A stretch of DNA of 6,332 nucleotides from an uncultured Muribaculaceae bacterium (GTDB lineage Bacteria > Bacteroidota > Bacteroidia > Bacteroidales > Muribaculaceae): the NCBI GenBank assembly GCA_947178235.1, contig CAMWXQ010000068.1, positions 1 to 6,332 of the forward strand, written 5' to 3'. The notes beneath the pieces were generated by a model. That model ran no database searches. It saw only the letters and a program-made list of their open reading frames with translations, and had not been told where the DNA came from. Both the position numbers and the translations under genes were made by a program. Below are positions 5,014 to 6,332 of this stretch, in pieces; position 1 is the first letter of the stretch, and the number at the start of each line of letters is the position of its first letter.

Positions 5014-5021
5014 CAAAATTA
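5014..5021 (-). promoter_or_regulatory. Possible -7 box between tcdA and the terminator
   Basis: TAATTTTG on the minus strand matches TAnnTTTG exactly. The only upstream TTTG (5049-5052) is 27 nt away, too far for the usual 19-21 nt, so this is a half-supported promoter. It would drive the candidate small RNA. Confidence 0.25.
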
Positions 5022-5106
5022 ATCCTTTTGCAAGGGAGGGTGGTATAACAAATGTAGTGAGGAATATGATTTTTGTTGCCGGGGCACGATTTTTATGCCT
5101 GATGCT

Positions 5107-5892
5107 TCATTTTTTGCACCGGTCGATGGCATCGCGGATGGCGAGCGACGCGAGGGTGAGGCCAAAAGTGGCGGTGATGTGCATCAGCGAGCCATTGGTG
5201 ACTGCCTTGCCGAACGTCATTGACTGGTCTGCCGTCTCTCCCTCGGGTCGGTATCCCGGATGTTGGGCGACGAGCTCGTCTGAATACACACTGGTGAACT
5301 TGCGCGCGGGCATCTGTCCCGACTTCTTGAATTTGCGTCTGAGCGCTGCTGCGAGGGGACACCCCTTGACGCGCCAGAATTCAGCGGTGGCTATGCGTGT
5401 CGGGTCGAGTTTCAGTGCGGCTCCCATCGACGAGTAGAAGCGTACGGGGTTGTCCGTCCGTGCCGTTTCGGCCATGGCGCGGGTAGCGTTGAGGATCAGG
5501 AGTGCCTTGTCCGCGAGAGAGTCGATGCAGTCGAAGATATATGCATAGTGGGGGAGGTCATATCGGTCGGCCGTCTCGGATGTATAGAGCCCGTGGACGG
5601 GTGTGATGCGGATGTCGGGGTTGATTTCGCGGAGACGTTCGGCGAGCACATCGACCTTCGGGCGTCCTATGGTGGTGGCGAGGGCCGGGAGCTGACGGTT
5701 GATGTTGGTCGGGGCGACGGCGTCGGCGTCCACTATGGTGATGTCGGCGAAGCCCGTGCGGGCCAACGTCTCGGCAGTCCAGCTGCCGACACCTCCCACG
5801 CCGAAGATGATTACGGGGAGATGTTCAATGAGGGCCAGTGAGGCGTGGCCGGTGAGGCGGGCGGTGCGCTCGAATATCAGATTGCGGTCCAT
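5107..5892 (-). CDS. tcdA: tRNA threonylcarbamoyladenosine dehydratase (ThiF/E1-like fold)
   Basis: A 261-residue TcdA (CsdL/YgdL) family enzyme. It uses ATP to activate and dehydrate t6A at tRNA position 37, forming the cyclic ct6A that sharpens ANN codon decoding. Evidence in order: RFxRTARLxG-like N-terminus (ERTARLTG, 8-15); nucleotide-binding G31-V-G-G-V-G36 followed by SWTAETLARTG; acidic D55-A-D57 and TNINRQ (62-67), the E1-family ATP-contacting residues; RPKVDVLAERLREINPD (77-93); and D121-CIDS, the family's D-x-I-D-S motif. GCPLAAALRRKFKK (177-190) is the TcdA C-terminal helix that separates it from MoeB/ThiF. The MoeB-type paired CxxC zinc sites are absent; the cysteines are at 122, 178 and 259. 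The length is near that of E. coli TcdA (268). It follows the 120-residue gene by 50 nt and is probably its operon partner. Confidence 0.93.
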   Translation of the reverse strand: MDRNLIFERTARLTGHASLALIEHLPVIIFGVGGVGSWTAETLARTGFADITIVDADAVAPTNINRQLPALATTIGRPKVDVLAERLREINPDIRITPVHGLYTSETADRYDLPHYAYIFDCIDSLADKALLILNATRAMAETARTDNPVRFYSSMGAALKLDPTRIATAEFWRVKGCPLAAALRRKFKKSGQMPARKFTSVYSDELVAQHPGYRPEGETADQSMTFGKAVTNGSLMHITATFGLTLASLAIRDAIDRCKK

Positions 5893-5942
5893 TTCGATGG
5901 CTATGGCTGACGGATACGGGTGAAAAAAATGGGAGAGGCTTG

Positions 5943-6305
5943 TCAGACTGCCTTTCCCATGAGACCTTTGAGACGGTTCCAGACCGATGAAGAATCATCC
6001 GGGTCATCCATCCGGACGTGGATGTTGACTTCCGAGTCCTCCTTGCCGAGAAAGATGATCGAGGCGTGGAGGATGATGGCGATGAAACGTTCGAACTCGA
6101 CGATCTGGCAAATCTTCGACAGGGGGATTTCGGCGAAGGGGGAGCTTGGGTCGACGCTTCCGATATAGAGGTTGTCTTCGTCGATGAAGATGCCGTGGTT
6201 TTCGGCGGCATAGTCAAAGAGGAGAGATATGTCAAGCTCGTCGGCGCTCTTGGGCGGCTGCTTGTACTGCTTGTAAAGCTGCTGGATGACTTTCTTTGTG
6301 ACCAT
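5943..6305 (-). CDS. Conserved-looking 120-residue protein upstream of tcdA, unknown function
   Basis: I cannot assign a family. The N-terminus is basic and helical (MVTKKVIQQLYKQYKQPPKS), followed by an acidic stretch (ADELDISLLFDYAAENHGIFIDEDNLYIGS, read in two pieces at 21-36 and 37-50). Next comes a strand/helix core at about 59-90 with a hydrophobic stretch (FIAIILHASIIFLG, 74-87), more likely a buried strand than a membrane span, and a tail with DDPDDSSSVWNRLKG. It looks like a small soluble alpha/beta protein. The frame stays open from the ATG at 6305 to the window edge (nine more codons, no stop), so a start beyond the window cannot be excluded, though the MVTKKVIQQ start looks natural. 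It is followed after 50 nt by tcdA on the same strand, suggesting co-transcription; a role in tRNA modification would be guesswork. Confidence 0.8.
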   Translation of the reverse strand: MVTKKVIQQLYKQYKQPPKSADELDISLLFDYAAENHGIFIDEDNLYIGSVDPSSPFAEIPLSKICQIVEFERFIAIILHASIIFLGKEDSEVNIHVRMDDPDDSSSVWNRLKGLMGKAV

Positions 6306-6332
6306 ATTCTCGCAATCTGATAGGGCTAAGAG

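Noticed and set aside
4865..5437. 190-codon plus-strand frame opposite the end of tcdA
   Set aside because: It starts inside the terminator stem and overlaps the well-supported tcdA. The Phe/Leu-rich start comes from the pyrimidine-rich intergenic strand.

Overview
The window looks like chromosomal DNA from a Bacteroidota gut-type bacterium, most likely order Bacteroidales; a Muribaculaceae-like genome is my guess. The main evidence is the promoters. Several genes are preceded by the Bacteroidota sigma-ABfr pattern (TTTG, about 20 nt, TAnnTTTG) and none has a clear Shine-Dalgarno sequence. Two full matches stand at useful places: before the 551-residue orphan gene and before tRNA-Pro. The protein families on the right also fit this group.

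Layout. (1) Positions 1-1403 hold three minus-strand genes read in the order 1403 to 87. They are a 76-residue unknown protein, a YaaW/UPF0174-family protein only 10 nt after it, and, 104 nt further on, a 77-residue protein with a glycine-zipper membrane segment between two CPxC knuckles. (2) Positions 1404-2076 are a 670-nt gap with no convincing gene. It contains a near-perfect 22/23-nt inverted repeat enclosing four adjoining stem-loops, followed on the minus strand by a T-tract. This looks like a structured RNA or a long regulated leader. (3) Positions 2077-3732 hold a single plus-strand 551-residue protein of unknown family with a textbook promoter. (4) Positions 3802-3969 are a complete minus-strand tRNA-Pro(UGG) unit: promoter, cloverleaf and intrinsic terminator. 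(5) Positions 4069-4815 encode an acyl-ACP thioesterase ending at a strong bidirectional terminator. (6) Positions 4886-5106 are A/G-rich on the minus strand and may give a small RNA ending at the same terminator. (7) Positions 5107-6305 hold a minus-strand pair: a TcdA-type tRNA t6A dehydratase (ThiF/E1-like fold) and, upstream of it, a conserved-looking 120-residue protein of unknown function.

The right half (tRNA-Pro, thioesterase, tcdA) reads as core genome: tRNA supply, fatty-acid release and tRNA modification. It is visibly more G+C-rich. The left half, above all 1-2076, is A+T-richer, full of orphans and reads as accessory DNA. No integrase, transposase or CRISPR is visible. The most interesting unexplained elements are the structured region 1617-1790, the small membrane-protein/YaaW cassette that may lie downstream of it in one transcript, and the possible small RNA at 4840-5010.
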